Source: Saprospiraceae bacterium (lineage in GTDB: Bacteria; Bacteroidota; Bacteroidia; Chitinophagales; Saprospiraceae). From it: a DNA stretch of 6,397 nt. Under the pieces are notes generated by a model. That model saw only the letters and a program-made list of their open reading frames with translations. It had not been told where the DNA came from and did not search any database. Location of the stretch: assembly GCA_025455635.1 (NCBI GenBank), contig JALOMF010000248.1, forward strand, positions 1 through 6,397, read 5' to 3'. Made by a program: the position numbers and the translations under genes. This document shows positions 6,366 through 6,397 of this stretch, piece by piece. Position 1 is the stretch's first letter. Each line of letters opens with the position of its first letter.

Positions 6366-6390
6366 AGCGAAGGAAGTCACTTTCTTCGCT
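6366..6390. repeat. 25-bp palindrome upstream of parA
   Basis: AGCGAAGGAAGT (6366-6377) and ACTTTCTTCGCT (6379-6390) are inverted copies around a single C, with 11 of 12 pairs matching and the odd one a G-T. It lies 69-93 bases upstream of the ParA start. No T-run follows on either strand. It could be an operator or a partition-site half, as ParA loci often carry palindromic sites upstream, but this is inference. The rest of the 6298-6397 stretch holds no gene I can support. Confidence 0.5.
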
Positions 6391-6397
6391 GACCCAT

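Noticed and set aside
5905..6397. Plasmid or integrative-element backbone
   Set aside because: Only a truncated ParA and one palindrome are seen; no parB, replication or transfer gene is in the window.

Overview
The window looks like a fragment of a Bacteroidota chromosome, most likely a Saprospiraceae-type environmental bacterium. The evidence is a secreted FG-GAP/VCBS-repeat protein with a classical signal peptide, AT-type leader sequences without Shine-Dalgarno sites, -7 boxes of the TAnnTTTG type, a very long FAD/Fe-S oxidoreductase of the kind common in that phylum, and an XisH/XisI pair. The last ~470 bases at the right edge look different: they carry the front half of a proteobacterial-style ParA ATPase fused in frame to the oxidoreductase. 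All recognised genes lie on the minus strand, so the text below runs right to left in transcription order.

Right edge (about 5900-6397): a 25-bp palindrome, a 5' region, and a ParA start at 6297 with intact nucleotide-binding motifs. The ParA reading frame runs without a stop into the oxidoreductase at a short stretch encoding ASVYKET. Neither gene is complete: ParA lacks its C-terminal part and the oxidoreductase lacks its first ~35 residues. An assembly chimera or a recombination at shared short sequence is more likely than a working fusion.

Middle (3031 to about 5920): an FAD-linked oxidase / D-lactate dehydrogenase-like enzyme with FAD domain, FAD-oxidase C-terminal domain, two ferredoxin-like cysteine clusters and a CCG (heterodisulfide-reductase-like) C-terminus. 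Two palindromic repeat units are embedded in its coding sequence and translated. One is a 96-bp inverted pair of repeat units (4104-4199, exactly 32 codons). The other is a single 27-bp unit (3129-3155). Both give the peptide TDGPSVL. The arrangement resembles REP/BIME elements or Rickettsia-type protein-coding palindromic elements.

Centre-left (1868-3015): an AT-richer cassette only 15 bases behind the oxidoreductase. It has an XisH protein with an unusual ~137-residue N-terminal domain fused in front of an otherwise canonical 136-residue XisH, followed by XisI with a 13-base overlap. A hairpin and a well-spaced Bacteroidota promoter match lie exactly at the domain boundary, just before the canonical XisH start.

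Left (1-1765): a secreted repeat protein with eight calcium-loop-like DxDxDGxxD motifs, truncated by the window edge, and preceded by its own candidate promoter, a stem-loop and a 10-bp direct repeat in the leader.

No RNA genes, CRISPR array, complete insertion sequence or recombinase were seen.
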